Shown: in pieces, positions 1-10,069 of the stretch
Layout of the letters: the number at the start of each line of letters is the position of its first letter
Position numbering within the stretch: the stretch's first letter is position 1
DNA from: Deltaproteobacteria bacterium
GTDB taxonomy: Bacteria > Desulfobacterota_E > Deferrimicrobia > Deferrimicrobiales > Deferrimicrobiaceae
Direction: 5' to 3'
DNA length: 16,690 bases
Assembly (NCBI GenBank): GCA_023489025.1
Contig: JAMDCN010000066.1
Location: 1 to 16,690, forward strand
Position numbers and translations under genes: made by a program
The notes under the pieces: model-generated
The model's database searches: none
What the model was told of the DNA's origin: nothing
The model's input: only the letters and a program-made list of their open reading frames with translations

Positions 1-2
1 GC

Positions 3-1142
3 GAGATCGACGAGGCGATGCTGCGGCGCCTGGAGGCCGAGGCGTGCCCGGGCGAGGGGTCGTGCCAGGGGCTCTACACCGCGAACACGATGGCGTGCCT
101 CACCGAGACAATGGGGATGTCGCTTCCCGGCTGCGCCACGGCGATCGCCGGGATGTCGAAGAAGCGCCACATCGGCTACGCGACCGGGGAGCGGATCGTG
201 GAGCTCGTCCGGAAGGAGATCACGGCGCGCAGGATCCTGACGCCGGCGGCCTTCCACAACGCCATCCGGGTGGACCTGGCGCTGGGCGGCTCCTCGAACT
301 CCGTGCTGCACCTGCTGGCCATCGCCCACGAGGCGGGGGTCGAGCTGCCGCTGTCCGAGTTCGACAGGCTCTCGCGGGAGACGCCGCAGCTCACCACGGT
401 GACGCCGGCGGGCCCGCACATGATGGAGGACGTCGAGTTCTCCGGCGGCATCCCCGCCGTGCTGAACCGGCTCCTCCCGAAGCTCAAGAGGAACCCGACC
501 GTCTCCGGCGAGGACATCACCGCGATCGCGCGCCGGGGGCGCGTCCTCGACGACGGGATCATCCGAAAGGTCGAGGCGCCGGTCCGCCCCGAGGGCGGGA
601 TCGCGATCCTCTCCGGCAACCTCGCGCCGGGGGGCGCGGTCATCAAGCAGTCCGGCGTGGACCCGTCGATGTTCCGGTTCCGCGGGGCGGCCCGCGTCTT
701 CGAGTCCGAGGAGGCGGCGATGGCGGCGATCATGGGGGGGAAGATCAGGCCGGGCATGGTCGTCGTCATCCGGTACGAGGGGCCGAAGGGCGGTCCGGGG
801 ATGCGCGAGATGCTCTCCCCGACGTCGGCCATCATGGGGATGGGGCTCGGGACGAAGGTGGCGCTCATCACCGACGGGCGGTTCTCGGGCGGGACGCACG
901 GGCCGTGCATCGGCCACGTCTCTCCCGAGGCGATGGAAGGGGGGCCGATCTCGCTGGTGCGGGACGGCGACCCGATCGTCCTCGACATCCCGAAGCGGAA
1001 GCTCACCCTCGACGTCCCGGCCGCCGAGCTCGCCCGCCGGAAGAAGGCATGGCGGGCGCCGGAGCCGAAGATCAAATCGGGGTACCTCGCCCGCTATGCC
1101 CGCCTCGTCCGTTCGGCGGGCACGGGAGCGGTGACCTGTTGA
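3..1142 (+). CDS. ilvD: Dihydroxy-acid dehydratase, 5'-truncated by the window edge
   Basis: This is the C-terminal part of dihydroxy-acid dehydratase, the Fe-S enzyme that dehydrates 2,3-dihydroxy-isovalerate and 2,3-dihydroxy-3-methylvalerate to 2-keto acids in valine/isoleucine synthesis. The frame is already open at base 3 ([17 protein letters not shown]...), so the ATG at 18 is internal. About 379 codons are present against roughly 550-560 for the family, so some 175 N-terminal residues lie upstream. Visible family blocks are [17 protein letters not shown] with its cysteines (a cluster-ligand region), [36 protein letters not shown], and [17 protein letters not shown] near the C-terminus. 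The stop is TGA at 1140-1142. ilvB starts 55 bases downstream on the same strand, so the two are probably co-transcribed. The identification is secure; the missing N-terminus prevents checking every cluster ligand. Confidence 0.96.
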   Translation, partial: EIDEAMLRRLEAEACPGEGSCQGLYTANTMACLTETMGMSLPGCATAIAGMSKKRHIGYATGERIVELVRKEITARRILTPAAFHNAIRVDLALGGSSNSVLHLLAIAHEAGVELPLSEFDRLSRETPQLTTVTPAGPHMMEDVEFSGGIPAVLNRLLPKLKRNPTVSGEDITAIARRGRVLDDGIIRKVEAPVRPEGGIAILSGNLAPGGAVIKQSGVDPSMFRFRGAARVFESEEAAMAAIMGGKIRPGMVVVIRYEGPKGGPGMREMLSPTSAIMGMGLGTKVALITDGRFSGGTHGPCIGHVSPEAMEGGPISLVRDGDPIVLDIPKRKLTLDVPAAELARRKKAWRAPEPKIKSGYLARYARLVRSAGTGAVTC

Positions 1143-1197
1143 TTGAGAAGAGCGTGGCGGGGCGACCCTTGAAGGGCTCCCGCCGGGGGACAAGGCC

Positions 1198-2892
1198 GTG
1201 AAAATGACCGGTGCGGAAATCTTCGTCAGGGCGCTCGCGGACATGGGCGTGGAGTCCATCTTCGGGTACCCGGGGGGGGCGGTCCTCAACATCTACGACG
1301 AGCTGTTCAAGACCACGAAGGTCCGCCACTACCTGACCCGGCACGAGCAGGGGGCGGTCCACATGGCGGACGGCTTCGCCCGCGCGTCGGGGAAGACCGG
1401 CGTGGCGCTCGTCACGTCCGGCCCCGGGGCGACGAACACGGTCACCGGGATCGCCACGGCCTGCATGGACTCCATCCCCATCGTCGTCTTCAGCGGCCAG
1501 GTGCCGACGCTCATGATCGGGAACGACGCCTTCCAGGAGGCCGACATCGTCGGGATCACCCGGCCGTGCACGAAGCACAACTACCTCGTCAAGGAGACGA
1601 AGGACCTCGCGCGGATCGTCAAGGAGGCGTTCTACATCGCCTCGACGGGGCGCCCCGGCCCGGTGCTGGTCGACATGCCCAAGGACGTGCTGATCGCCCA
1701 GGCGGAGTACCTCCTTCCGAAGGAGGTCAAGCTGCGCGGCTACAGCCCGACGTACGAGGGACACCCGCGGCAGGTCGAGAACGCCGTCCGTCTCCTCCTC
1801 GAGAAGGAGCGGCCGGTCCTTTACACGGGCGGCGGCGTCATCCTCTCCGGCGCCTCGGCGCTCCTTGCGGAGTTCGCCGAGATCCTCGGGATCCCCGTCA
1901 CGAACACGCTGATGGGACTGGGCGGTTTCCCGGGGAACCACCCGTTGTGCCTCGGGATGCTGGGGATGCACGGGACCTACCGGGCGAACATGGCGATCTC
2001 CCACAGCGACGTGATCGTGGCGCTGGGGGCGCGGTTCGACGACCGGGTGACGGGGAAGATCGACGAGTTCGCGCCGGAGGCGAAGATCATCCACGCGGAC
2101 ATCGATCCGACCTCGATCTCCAAGAACGTCCCGGTGGACATCCCGATCGTCGGGGACCTCAAGGACGTCCTCAGGAAGATGATCAAGCTCGTCAAGGGGA
2201 CGAAGGAGGCGGCGCAGTTCAGGAAGAAGATCGCCCCGTGGCGGGAGCGGATCGCGGCGTGGGCCAGGACGCACCCGCTCTCCTACAAACAGGGGAAGGA
2301 GAGGATCAAGCCCCAGTACGTCGTCGAGCAGATCTACGCGATCACGAAGGGGGAGGCGATCGTCACGACCGAGGTGGGGCAGAACCAGATGTTCGCCGCC
2401 CAATACTACAAGTTCGACCGGCCGCGGGCCTTCCTCTCCTCCGGGGGCCTCGGGACGATGGGGTACGGCTTCCCGGCGGCGATCGGCGCCCAGGTGGCGA
2501 TGCCCGGGAAGCTCGTCGTCGACATCGCGGGCGACGGCAGCATCCAGATGAACATCCAGGAACTCGCCACGGCGGTCCAATACAAGCTCCCGGTCAAGGT
2601 CGTGATCCTCAACAACGGCGCGCTCGGAATGGTGCGCCAGTGGCAGGAGTTCTTCTTCGAGGGGAAATATTCCCAGACCTGCCTCCCGCAGATCCCCGAC
2701 TTCGTCCGGCTCGCGGAGGCGTACGGGGCGAAGGGGTTCCGGGCGACGAAGCCCGGGGAGGTGCCCAGGGTCCTTTCGGCGGGATTCGCGGCCGAGGGGC
2801 CGGTGTTCATCGACGTCCACGTGGATCCGAACGAGATGGTCTACCCGATGGTGCCCGCGGGAGCGCCGCTCACGAAGATGCTGCTCGTCTGA
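1198..2892 (+). CDS. ilvB: Acetolactate synthase, large (catalytic) subunit
   Basis: This is the ThDP-, FAD- and Mg-dependent catalytic subunit of acetohydroxyacid synthase, the first common step of branched-chain amino acid synthesis. The 564-residue length is typical. The N-terminal ThDP domain has [15 protein letters not shown] and the catalytic glutamate E50 in RHEQGA. The C-terminal ThDP-binding motif begins GDGS at residues 445-448 and ends in the paired Asn at 472-473. The GTG at 1198 is preferred because it gives the family-standard MK(M/L)TGA start and lies 7 bases after GGGGGA (1185-1190). An ATG at 1204 is the alternative and would remove only two residues. The regulatory subunit ilvN follows directly. 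Other ThDP enzymes such as glyoxylate carboligase are unlikely given this context. No attenuator or leader peptide is visible in the 55-base gap before it. Confidence 0.98.
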   Translation: MKMTGAEIFVRALADMGVESIFGYPGGAVLNIYDELFKTTKVRHYLTRHEQGAVHMADGFARASGKTGVALVTSGPGATNTVTGIATACMDSIPIVVFSGQVPTLMIGNDAFQEADIVGITRPCTKHNYLVKETKDLARIVKEAFYIASTGRPGPVLVDMPKDVLIAQAEYLLPKEVKLRGYSPTYEGHPRQVENAVRLLLEKERPVLYTGGGVILSGASALLAEFAEILGIPVTNTLMGLGGFPGNHPLCLGMLGMHGTYRANMAISHSDVIVALGARFDDRVTGKIDEFAPEAKIIHADIDPTSISKNVPVDIPIVGDLKDVLRKMIKLVKGTKEAAQFRKKIAPWRERIAAWARTHPLSYKQGKERIKPQYVVEQIYAITKGEAIVTTEVGQNQMFAAQYYKFDRPRAFLSSGGLGTMGYGFPAAIGAQVAMPGKLVVDIAGDGSIQMNIQELATAVQYKLPVKVVILNNGALGMVRQWQEFFFEGKYSQTCLPQIPDFVRLAEAYGAKGFRATKPGEVPRVLSAGFAAEGPVFIDVHVDPNEMVYPMVPAGAPLTKMLLV

Positions 2893-2931
2893 CGGGCGGC
2901 GACGGGGCGTGTGGAAGGAGAGGGGGAGCCG

Positions 2932-3408
2932 ATGCGCCACACCATTTCCGTGCTGGTGGAGAACGAGTTCGGGGTCTTGAGCCGCGTCGCGGGGCTCTTC
3001 TCCGGGCGCGGATTCAACATCGAGTCGCTCTCGGTGGCGGAGACGATGGACACGACCGTTTCCCGGATGACGGTCGTCACCAGCGGAAACGACCAGATCG
3101 TCGAGCAAATCCTCAAGCAGCTCAACAAGCTCATCTCGGTCATCAAGGTGATCGACCTGACCCACGTCGAGACGGTCGAGCGGGAGCTCGTGCTCGTCAA
3201 GGTCAACGCCGAGAGCGAGACGAAGCCGGAGGTGCTGCGGCTCGTCGACATCTTCCGGGCAAAGATCGTCGACGTGGCGCCCCGCTGCTACACGATCGAA
3301 ATGACCGGCGACCAGGGGAAGGTCCACGCCTTCCTCCAGATGCTGCGCCCGATCGGGATCAAGGAGGTCGTCCGGACGGGCCGCGTGGCGATGGCGCGCG
3401 GGATGTAG
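2932..3408 (+). CDS. ilvN: Acetolactate synthase, small (regulatory) subunit
   Basis: This is the small subunit that activates IlvB and confers valine feedback inhibition. It has 158 residues from the ATG at 2932, which gives the family-typical opening [19 protein letters not shown]. An in-frame GTG at 2911 would add seven residues (MEGEGEP) that are really the translated ribosome-binding region, the purine-rich stretch around 2913-2928. An ACT domain spans roughly residues 3-75, including the conserved [15 protein letters not shown], followed by the C-terminal ALS_ss_C domain (about 80-155) with [16 protein letters not shown] and the end [13 protein letters not shown]. It lies 39 bases after ilvB and 70 bases before ilvC. 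The symbol ilvH is used for the same family in some genomes. Confidence 0.97.
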   Translation: MRHTISVLVENEFGVLSRVAGLFSGRGFNIESLSVAETMDTTVSRMTVVTSGNDQIVEQILKQLNKLISVIKVIDLTHVETVERELVLVKVNAESETKPEVLRLVDIFRAKIVDVAPRCYTIEMTGDQGKVHAFLQMLRPIGIKEVVRTGRVAMARGM

Positions 3409-3478
3409 GCGGGCCGGGCGGCGGACACTTCCGGGGACAGGGGTTCCCCAAGAAACGGAACGACGAAAGGGGAGGGCG

Positions 3479-4498
3479 ATGGTGAAGATCTACCAGGAGA
3501 AGGATGCGAAGAAGGAGGCGCTCAAGGGGAAGACGGTGGCGATCCTGGGGTACGGCAGCCAGGGGCACGCGCACGCGAACAACCTGAGGGACAGCGGCGT
3601 GACGGTGGTCGTGGGCGAGCTGCTGACGAGCGACAACGCGCGCAAGGCGAAGGAGGCCGGGTTCGAGGTGTCCGACGCGGCGGGCGCCGTCGCGAAGGGC
3701 GACATCGTCGCGATGCTGCTGCCCGACGAGCTCCAGGGCGACATCTACCGCGCCTCCGTGGCGCCGAACATCCGGAAGGGCGCCTGCCTCATGTTCGCGC
3801 ACGGCTTCAACATCCACTACGGCCAGATCGTCCCGCGGGCGGACCTCAACGTCTTCATGGTCGCGCCGAAGGGTCCGGGGCACCTCGTCCGGGCGCAGTA
3901 CGCCAAGGGGGAAGGGGTCCCGGCGCTCATCGCGGTCCACCAGGACCCCTCGAAGAAGACGCGCGACGTGGCGCTGGCCTACGCGGCGGCGATCGGCGCG
4001 GCCCGGGCGGGCGTGATCGAGACCTCCTTCCGGGAGGAGACCGAGACAGACCTTTTCGGCGAGCAGGCGGTCCTGTGCGGCGGCGTGACGGCGCTGATCC
4101 TGGCAGGGTACGAGACGCTCGTCGAGGCGGGGTACGCCCCCGAGATGGCCTACTTCGAGTGCCTCCACGAGCTGAAGCTCATCGTCGACCTCATTTACGA
4201 GGGCGGCATCTCCACGATGCGCTACTCGGTCAGCAACACGGCGCAGTTCGGCGACCTCACGCGCGGCCCGCGGATCATCTCCGGGGAGACGAAGAAGGAG
4301 ATGAAGCGGATCCTGGGCGAGGTCCAGGACGGGTCGTTCGCCCGGGAGTGGATCCTGGAGAACCGGGCCAACCGGCCGGTCTTCAACGCCCTGACGCGGC
4401 GCGGCGAGGAGCACCCGATCGAGGAGGTCGGCCGCCGCCTCCGGGCGATGATGCCCTGGATCGCGAAGGGGCGTCTTGTCGACAAGTCCAAGAACTGA
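3479..4498 (+). CDS. ilvC: Ketol-acid reductoisomerase, class I
   Basis: This enzyme isomerises and reduces 2-acetolactate or 2-aceto-2-hydroxybutyrate to the dihydroxy acids used by IlvD. The 339-residue length matches the short class I form. The Rossmann motif [13 protein letters not shown] covers residues 24-36. The Mg ligands D191 and E195 lie in [14 protein letters not shown], and the second acidic cluster is in [20 protein letters not shown]. The ATG at 3479 is preceded by GAAAGGGGAGGG, a strong Shine-Dalgarno. An oddity is the beta2-alphaB cofactor loop at residues 46-58 ([13 protein letters not shown]), which carries acidic E47 and D52 where NADPH-type enzymes usually show an Arg plus Ser pattern, so cofactor preference may differ. 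It completes the ilvD-B-N-C set, and psd follows after 60 bases. Confidence 0.98.
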   Translation: MVKIYQEKDAKKEALKGKTVAILGYGSQGHAHANNLRDSGVTVVVGELLTSDNARKAKEAGFEVSDAAGAVAKGDIVAMLLPDELQGDIYRASVAPNIRKGACLMFAHGFNIHYGQIVPRADLNVFMVAPKGPGHLVRAQYAKGEGVPALIAVHQDPSKKTRDVALAYAAAIGAARAGVIETSFREETETDLFGEQAVLCGGVTALILAGYETLVEAGYAPEMAYFECLHELKLIVDLIYEGGISTMRYSVSNTAQFGDLTRGPRIISGETKKEMKRILGEVQDGSFAREWILENRANRPVFNALTRRGEEHPIEEVGRRLRAMMPWIAKGRLVDKSKN

Positions 4499-4558
4499 GA
4501 ACGGCGGGACGGGGCGGATGGCCGGGCGCCGGATCCCGCAGTGTGCCGGGAGGCCGGG

Positions 4559-5194
4559 ATGATCGCCCCGGAGGGGATGCCCTTCCTCCTGGCCTCGGCG
4601 GCGCTCACGGCGCTGGCAGCGTTCGTCTGGCCGCGGAGCGAACCGCTCGCCGCGGCGTTGGTCGTCGTCACGGCGTGGGTCGCCTGGTTCTTCCGGAACC
4701 CCGCCCGGATCCCGCCCGCGGGTCCGCCAGGCGCCGTCGTCTCCCCGGCGGATGGTAGAATAGTTTTTTCGGGCGATTGCCCGCCGGGGCTCTACAGCCC
4801 GGAGCCGGGGAAGAAGGTCAGCGTCTTCATGTCGATCTTCGACGTCCACGTCAACCGGGCCCCGGTCTCGGGCACGGTGGTCGCGGTCCGGTACAATCCG
4901 GGCCGGTTCCACGTCGCGAGCGTCGACAAGGCGTCGCTCGAGAACGAGCAGAACGGCGTGACCCTCGAGACGCCGGAGGGCGCAAGGGTCGCCTACGTTC
5001 AGATCGCCGGGCTGATCGCCCGGCGGGTCGTGTGCGACCTCTCGGAAGGTCAGAGCGTGCGGCAGGGGCAGCGGGTCGGCATGATCCGGTTCGGCTCGCG
5101 CCTCGACGTCCATCTCCCGGCGTCGGCGTCCCTCCGCGTCAAGCCCGGCGACCGGGTCCGGGCCGGGGAGAGCGTGATAGGAGTCCTGCCATGA
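4559..5194 (+). CDS. psd: Phosphatidylserine decarboxylase proenzyme, short type
   Basis: This is a pyruvoyl-dependent decarboxylase that converts phosphatidylserine to phosphatidylethanolamine at the inner membrane. It has 211 residues, the short (archaeal-type) form. The sequence begins MIAPEGMPFLL, then a hydrophobic stretch (about residues 9-46) likely to be membrane-associated, then WFFRNPAR, SPADGRIV, and VFMSIFDVHVNRAPVSG. Self-cleavage is expected between G179 and S180 in MIRFGSRLDV, making a large beta chain and a small pyruvoyl alpha chain. The ATG at 4559 sits 5 bases after GGGAGG (4548-4553); an in-frame GTG at 4541 would add six residues upstream of that Shine-Dalgarno. The stop overlaps the pssA start as ATGA. 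An AT-rich patch at 4755-4769 stands out from the G+C-rich surroundings. Confidence 0.96.
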   Translation: MIAPEGMPFLLASAALTALAAFVWPRSEPLAAALVVVTAWVAWFFRNPARIPPAGPPGAVVSPADGRIVFSGDCPPGLYSPEPGKKVSVFMSIFDVHVNRAPVSGTVVAVRYNPGRFHVASVDKASLENEQNGVTLETPEGARVAYVQIAGLIARRVVCDLSEGQSVRQGQRVGMIRFGSRLDVHLPASASLRVKPGDRVRAGESVIGVLP

Positions 5195-6012
5195 GAAGGC
5201 GATCGCGCGGGGAAGACAGCGTCAGCCGGGGGATCTACGTCCTCCCCAACCTCATCACCTCCGCGTCGCTCTTCGCGGGGTTCTACTCGATGGCCGCCAC
5301 CTACACGGGCCAGTTCGAGAGGGCGGCGGTCGCGATCATCGCCGGCGTCATCTGCGACGGGCTCGACGGGCGCCTGGCGCGGATGACGCGCACGACGACC
5401 CGGTTCGGCGTGGAGTACGACTCCCTCGCCGACCTCGTGGTCTTCGGCGTCGCGCCGGCGTTCCTCGTCTACGGGTGGGCGCTCTCACGCTTCGGACGGT
5501 GGGGGTGGCTGGCGGCGTTCCTCTACCTCATCTGCGGCGCGCTGCGGCTGGCCCGGTTCAACGTCCAGATCAACACCGTGGAGAGGGGGAAGTTCAACGG
5601 GCTGCCGATCCCCGCGGCGGCGACCTTCGTCGCCTCGATGATCCTGCTCTTCTACTACCTCGACGGGACGGGCGGGTACCGGCACATCGCGACGCTCTTG
5701 GCCATCTACGTCCTGGCGTTCCTGATGGTGAGCACCGTCAGGTACAACAGCTTCAAGGACCTCGAGCCGTTCCGGCGGAGGCCGTTCAACACGCTGGTGG
5801 TCTTCATCTTCCTCGCGCTGCTCCTTCTGGCCGAGCCCCAGGTGATGACCTTCGCGCTGGTGTCGGCCTACGTCGTCTCGGGGCCGATCGGGGAGGTCGT
5901 CCGGGCGGTCCGGGGGGAGCGGCGGAAAACGAAGGAAAGCGAGACCACCGCGAATGGGCATGACGCTTACGGAGAAGATCCTCGCAAGGCACGCGGGGAA
6001 GGAAAGGGTTGA
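5191..6012 (+). CDS. pssA: CDP-diacylglycerol--serine O-phosphatidyltransferase
   Basis: This integral membrane enzyme makes phosphatidylserine from CDP-diacylglycerol and serine, the substrate of the adjacent psd product. It has 273 residues. The CDP-alcohol phosphotransferase signature is intact: D56-G-L-D59-G-R-L-A-R64, eight residues, G73, three residues, D77, three residues, D81. Several hydrophobic segments follow (around residues 80-110, 140-160, 165-182 and 200-235). The ATG at 5191 overlaps the psd stop in ATGA, indicating coupled translation. The usual family ending comes near [16 protein letters not shown]. The last 24 or so residues ([15 protein letters not shown]...) are polar and read in a second frame over the first 59 bases of leuC, so this tail is probably a read-on extension without conserved function. 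The role is firm; the tail is inferred. Confidence 0.96.
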   Translation: MRRRSRGEDSVSRGIYVLPNLITSASLFAGFYSMAATYTGQFERAAVAIIAGVICDGLDGRLARMTRTTTRFGVEYDSLADLVVFGVAPAFLVYGWALSRFGRWGWLAAFLYLICGALRLARFNVQINTVERGKFNGLPIPAAATFVASMILLFYYLDGTGGYRHIATLLAIYVLAFLMVSTVRYNSFKDLEPFRRRPFNTLVVFIFLALLLLAEPQVMTFALVSAYVVSGPIGEVVRAVRGERRKTKESETTANGHDAYGEDPRKARGEGKG

Positions 6013-7216
6013 GCCGGGTGAGCTGATCCAGGCCGGGGTCGACCTGGCGCTCGGAAACGACGTGACGGCCCCGATCGCCATCCGGGCGGTCCGGAAGTCC
6101 GGCGTGCCGGAGGTGTTCGACCGGGAGCGGATCGCCCTGGTCCCCGACCACTTCGCGCCGAACAAGGACATCAAGTCGGCCGAGCAGGTCCGGATGATGC
6201 GGGAGTTCGCCCGCGAATTCGGAATCGTCAATTATTTCGAAGTCGGGCGGATGGGGATCGAGCATGTCCTGCTGCCCGACGAGGGGCTCGTCGTCCCCGG
6301 GGACCTCGTGATCGGGGCCGACAGCCACACCTGCACCTACGGCGCGCTGTGCGCCTTCTCGACGGGGGTCGGCAGCACCGACCTCGCCGCCGCGATGATC
6401 TCGGGGGAGGTCTGGCTCAAGGTCCCCGAGTCGATCCGGATCGTGCTGGCGGGAAAGCTGCGCCGCTGGGTCGAGGGGAAGGACGTCATCCTCCACATCA
6501 TCGGGTCGATCGGCGTCGACGGGGCGCTCTACCAGGCGATGGAGTACGCCGGCGACGGCCTCGCTGCGCTGCCGATGGCGTGGCGTTTCACGATGGCGAA
6601 CATGGCGATCGAGGCGGGGGCCAAGAACGGGATCTTCCCGTTCGACGGGATCACGAAGGCATACGCCGAGCCGCGGGCGAAGCGCCCGCCCGTCGTCGTG
6701 GCGCCCGATCCCGATGCCCGGTACGCGAAGGAGATCCGGGTCGATCTGTCGTCGCTCGAGCCGCAGGTCGCGTTCCCGCACCTGCCGGAGAACACGAGGC
6801 CGGTCTCGCAGGTCGGCAACGTGCCGATCGACCAGGTCGTCGTGGGTTCCTGCACCAACGGCCGGATCGAGGACCTGCGCAGCGCGGCCGGCGTCCTGCG
6901 CGGCCGCAAGGTGCACGAGGGCGTCCGGATGCTCGTCTTTCCCGCGACGCAGGAGATCTGGCTCCAGGCGATGCGGGAGGGCCTGTTCGAGGTATTCGTC
7001 GAAGCCGGGGCGGCGGTGTCCACCCCGACCTGCGGGCCGTGCCTCGGCGGCCACATGGGAATCCTCGCCAAGGGCGAGCGGGCGATCGCCACGACGAACC
7101 GGAATTTCGTGGGGCGGATGGGGCACCCCGAGAGCGAGGTCTATCTCGCCAACCCCGCGGTCGCCGCGGCCTCGGCCGTCCTCGGGCGCATCGCGAGCCC
7201 CGACGAGATCCGGTAG
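5954..7216 (+). CDS. leuC: 3-isopropylmalate dehydratase, large subunit
   Basis: This is the [4Fe-4S] large subunit of isopropylmalate isomerase, converting 2- to 3-isopropylmalate with LeuD. At 420 residues it is the shorter LeuC type common in archaea, Thermotoga and many anaerobes, rather than the roughly 470-residue enterobacterial form. Cluster ligands are C300 (VVGSCTNGR), C360 and C363 ([10 protein letters not shown]). Other blocks are [47 protein letters not shown] and [12 protein letters not shown]. The ATG at 5954 gives the family start [13 protein letters not shown] 5960 is an alternative. It begins inside pssA (59-base overlap) with only a weak Shine-Dalgarno, so its translation probably depends on ribosomes finishing pssA. 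Homoaconitase-like specificity cannot be excluded from the large subunit alone, but the leuD and leuB neighbours favour leucine synthesis. Confidence 0.96.
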   Translation: MGMTLTEKILARHAGKERVEPGELIQAGVDLALGNDVTAPIAIRAVRKSGVPEVFDRERIALVPDHFAPNKDIKSAEQVRMMREFAREFGIVNYFEVGRMGIEHVLLPDEGLVVPGDLVIGADSHTCTYGALCAFSTGVGSTDLAAAMISGEVWLKVPESIRIVLAGKLRRWVEGKDVILHIIGSIGVDGALYQAMEYAGDGLAALPMAWRFTMANMAIEAGAKNGIFPFDGITKAYAEPRAKRPPVVVAPDPDARYAKEIRVDLSSLEPQVAFPHLPENTRPVSQVGNVPIDQVVVGSCTNGRIEDLRSAAGVLRGRKVHEGVRMLVFPATQEIWLQAMREGLFEVFVEAGAAVSTPTCGPCLGGHMGILAKGERAIATTNRNFVGRMGHPESEVYLANPAVAAASAVLGRIASPDEIR

Positions 7217-7230
7217 GGGACGGCGTCCCC
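7216..7230 (+). repeat. Short hairpin over the leuC stop codon
   Basis: GGGGAC (7216-7221) and GTCCCC (7225-7230) form a perfect 6-bp stem with a 3-base GGC loop. The stem starts on the last base of the leuC TAG. It opens the 119-base leuC-leuD gap, the longest gap inside this operon. There is no T-tract, so it is not a normal intrinsic terminator; it could affect mRNA processing or be chance in G+C-rich sequence. The rest of the gap (7231-7335) holds only the leuD ribosome-binding site. Confidence 0.4.
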
Positions 7231-7335
7231 GGGCAAGGAGGCAGCGCAGGCGCCGCAGCAAGCCGCCGAGCGCAACGGTTGGGGAATGCATCGAGCGCGG
7301 AAGGCCACGAGCAAGGGGACGGCGAGGGAGGGAGG

Positions 7336-7833
7336 ATGGAGCTGAAAGGGAAGGCGTGGAAGTACGGGGACGACGTCGACACGGACGTCATCATTCCCGC
7401 GCGGTACCTCAACACGAGCGACCCCGCGGAGCTCGCGAAGCATTGCATGGAGGACATCGACCGGGAGTTCGCGGGAGGCGTGGAGAAGGGCGACTTCATC
7501 GTCGCGGGGAAGAACTTCGGCTGCGGCTCCTCGCGCGAACACGCCCCGATCGCGATCAAGGCGTCGGGCGCCTCGGCGGTGATCGCCCGGTCGTTCGCCC
7601 GGATCTTCTACCGGAACGCCTTCAACATGGGGCTTCCGATCTTCGAGGCGCCGGCGGCGGTGGACGAGATCGAGGCGGGGGACTTGCTGGCGGTGGACAT
7701 GGAGCGCGGGACGCTGCGGAACGAGACGAAAAAGAGGGAGTACCGGTTCACGCCGATCCCCCCGTTCATGCGGGAGCTCGTGGCGGCGGGGGGGCTGCTC
7801 AACTACACGGCGGCGCGGCGGAAAGGAAAATAG
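7336..7833 (+). CDS. leuD: 3-isopropylmalate dehydratase, small subunit
   Basis: This is the small subunit of isopropylmalate isomerase, which carries the swivel domain that completes the active site of LeuC. At 165 residues it is typical of the short type that pairs with 420-residue LeuC proteins. Characteristic blocks are [20 protein letters not shown] (residues 11-30), where substrate specificity is set, and [19 protein letters not shown] (57-75), followed by [17 protein letters not shown]. The ATG at 7336 directly follows the purine-rich GGGAGGGAGG (7326-7335); the spacing is tight for the last GGAGG but normal for the upstream GAGGGAG. leuB starts after only four bases, so leuD and leuB are certainly one transcript. 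Confidence 0.97.
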   Translation: MELKGKAWKYGDDVDTDVIIPARYLNTSDPAELAKHCMEDIDREFAGGVEKGDFIVAGKNFGCGSSREHAPIAIKASGASAVIARSFARIFYRNAFNMGLPIFEAPAAVDEIEAGDLLAVDMERGTLRNETKKREYRFTPIPPFMRELVAAGGLLNYTAARRKGK

Positions 7834-7837
7834 GCGG

Positions 7838-8940
7838 ATGAAGAAGATCTGCGTGTTCCCCGGGGACGGGATCGGCCCCGAGGTGGTCCGGGAGGCGCTG
7901 GCGGTCCTGCGGACGGTCGAGGAGGTCCACGGGACGCGCCTCTTCGAGACCGAGGAGGAGCTTCTGGGAGGCGCCTCCTACGACGTCCACGGCGTCCCGA
8001 TGACGGAGAAGGCGATGGCGGCCGCCGCGGCCTCCGACGCGGTCCTGCTGGGCGCGGTGGGCGGGCCGAAGTGGGACCCGCTGCCGTTCGAGGTCCGTCC
8101 GGAGCGCGCGCTCCTCGGGCTGCGGAAGAACCTCGGGCTGTTCGCCAACCTGCGCCCCGCCGTCGTCTACGGTCCGCTCGTCGACGCCTCCCCGCTGCGC
8201 CGGGAGCTTGTCGAGGGGATCGACATCATGGTCGTGCGCGAGCTGACCGGGGGGATCTACTTCGGCGAGCCGCGCGGCATCCGGGTGATCGACGGCGTCG
8301 AGACGGGGATCAACACGGAGGTGTACACCCGGCCCGAGATCGAGCGGGTCGCCCGCGTCGCCTTCGAGCTGGCGAGGAAGCGGAAGCGGCAGGTGACCTC
8401 CGTGGACAAGTCGAACGTCCTCGAAGCGACCGAGCTGTGGCGGAAGGTCGTCACCGAGGTGCACGACCGGGAGTACCGGGACGTGGCCCTCTCGCATATG
8501 CTCGTCGACAACTGCGCGATGCAGCTCATCCGCTGCCCGAAGCAGTTCGACGTCGTCGTCACGACGAACCTGTTCGGGGACATCCTGACGGACGAGGCGT
8601 CGATGATCACCGGCTCGATCGGGATGCTCCCGTCCGCCTCCCTCGGAGGACGGGTGGGGCTCTTCGAGCCGATCCACGGGAGCGCCCCCGACATCGCGGG
8701 GAAGGGAGCGGCAAACCCGCTGGCGACGATTCTTTCCGCCGCGATGATGCTACGATATTCGTTTGACATGCCCGCCGAGTCCTCCTGGATCGAGTGCGCC
8801 GTGGAGCGCGTGCTCGCCGAGGGGTACCGCACGGCGGACATCTTCCGGGACGTCCCCGGCGCCCGCCGCGTGGGGACGAAGGAAATGGGGGAGAGGGTGA
8901 GGCGGGTCATCCTTGCCAATACAGCGCGCGAGGCGAAGCG

Positions 8941-8944
<4 letters not shown>
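7838..8944 (+). CDS. leuB: 3-isopropylmalate dehydrogenase
   Basis: This NAD-dependent enzyme oxidises and decarboxylates 3-isopropylmalate to 2-ketoisocaproate, the last precursor of leucine. It has 368 residues. Visible signatures are [10 protein letters not shown] at the N-terminus, [18 protein letters not shown] (the LeuB-specific substrate region), [15 protein letters not shown], the catalytic lysine K191 in [14 protein letters not shown], and metal-site acids in [12 protein letters not shown] (D248, D252). The NAD-site loop is [19 protein letters not shown]. The leucine-binding pattern argues against isocitrate or tartrate dehydrogenase. The ATG at 7838 follows GGAAAGGAAAATAGGCGG inside the end of leuD. 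Its TGA overlaps the asd ATG (ATGA), coupling it to asd translation. Confidence 0.98.
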
Positions 8945-9978
<1,034 letters not shown>

Positions 9979-10000
9979 CGCGGGACGCGCGCGGTGCGAC

Positions 10001-10022
10001 CGGGCCCGTCGCGGCCGGCCGC
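10001..10022 (+). repeat. G+C-only palindromes in the asd-vapB gap
   Basis: Two self-complementary runs sit side by side: CGGGCCCG (10001-10008) and GCGGCCGGCCGC (10011-10022). A weaker 6-bp stem, CGCCGC at 10020-10025 with GCGGCG at 10039-10044, follows. There is no T-tract, so I do not call a terminator. They may mark a junction where vapBC entered, or be compositional. Nothing else recognisable lies in 9979-10060. Confidence 0.3.
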
Positions 10023-10069
10023 CGCCCCGCTTCCCCTCGCGGCGAGCCGGTGATCGCGCGGAAACCGTG

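Noticed and set aside
2911..2931. Upstream GTG start for ilvN adding MEGEGEP
   Set aside because: These bases form the purine-rich ribosome-binding region, and the family starts at [11 protein letters not shown].
1072..3327. Very long open frame on the minus strand opposite ilvB and ilvN
   Set aside because: Its translation is Arg/Asp/Leu/Val-rich with no family motif, and it lies antisense to two well-identified genes; such frames are expected in G+C-rich coding DNA. The same holds for long minus-strand frames at 3359-5113, 5804-7291 and 14400-16205.
3434..3452. Weak hairpin GGGGA...TCCCC in the ilvN-ilvC gap, considered as a terminator
   Set aside because: Only five pairs with no T-tract; ilvC is most likely co-transcribed with ilvBN.
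1566..3485. Long plus-strand frame overlapping ilvB, ilvN and the ilvC leader
   Set aside because: It is the out-of-frame shadow of ilvB/ilvN, composed mainly of Arg, Gly, Asp and Pro, and lacks any recognisable domain.
4755..4769. AT-rich patch in psd with TAGAAT followed by T's, considered as an internal promoter or terminator
   Set aside because: No -35 match lies at the right distance and no stem precedes the T-run; it encodes the conserved DGRIVFSG segment.
7286..7345. A 19-codon ORF (ATG to TGA) before and into leuD, considered as a leader peptide
   Set aside because: It contains no leucine codons, has a poor ribosome-binding site and is not followed by an attenuator; it is most likely chance.
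8763..8768. Perfect TTGACA within leuB, considered as the -35 of an asd promoter
   Set aside because: No acceptable -10 hexamer lies 16-18 bases downstream, and the site encodes conserved-looking LeuB residues; the ATGA overlap suggests asd is expressed with leuB.
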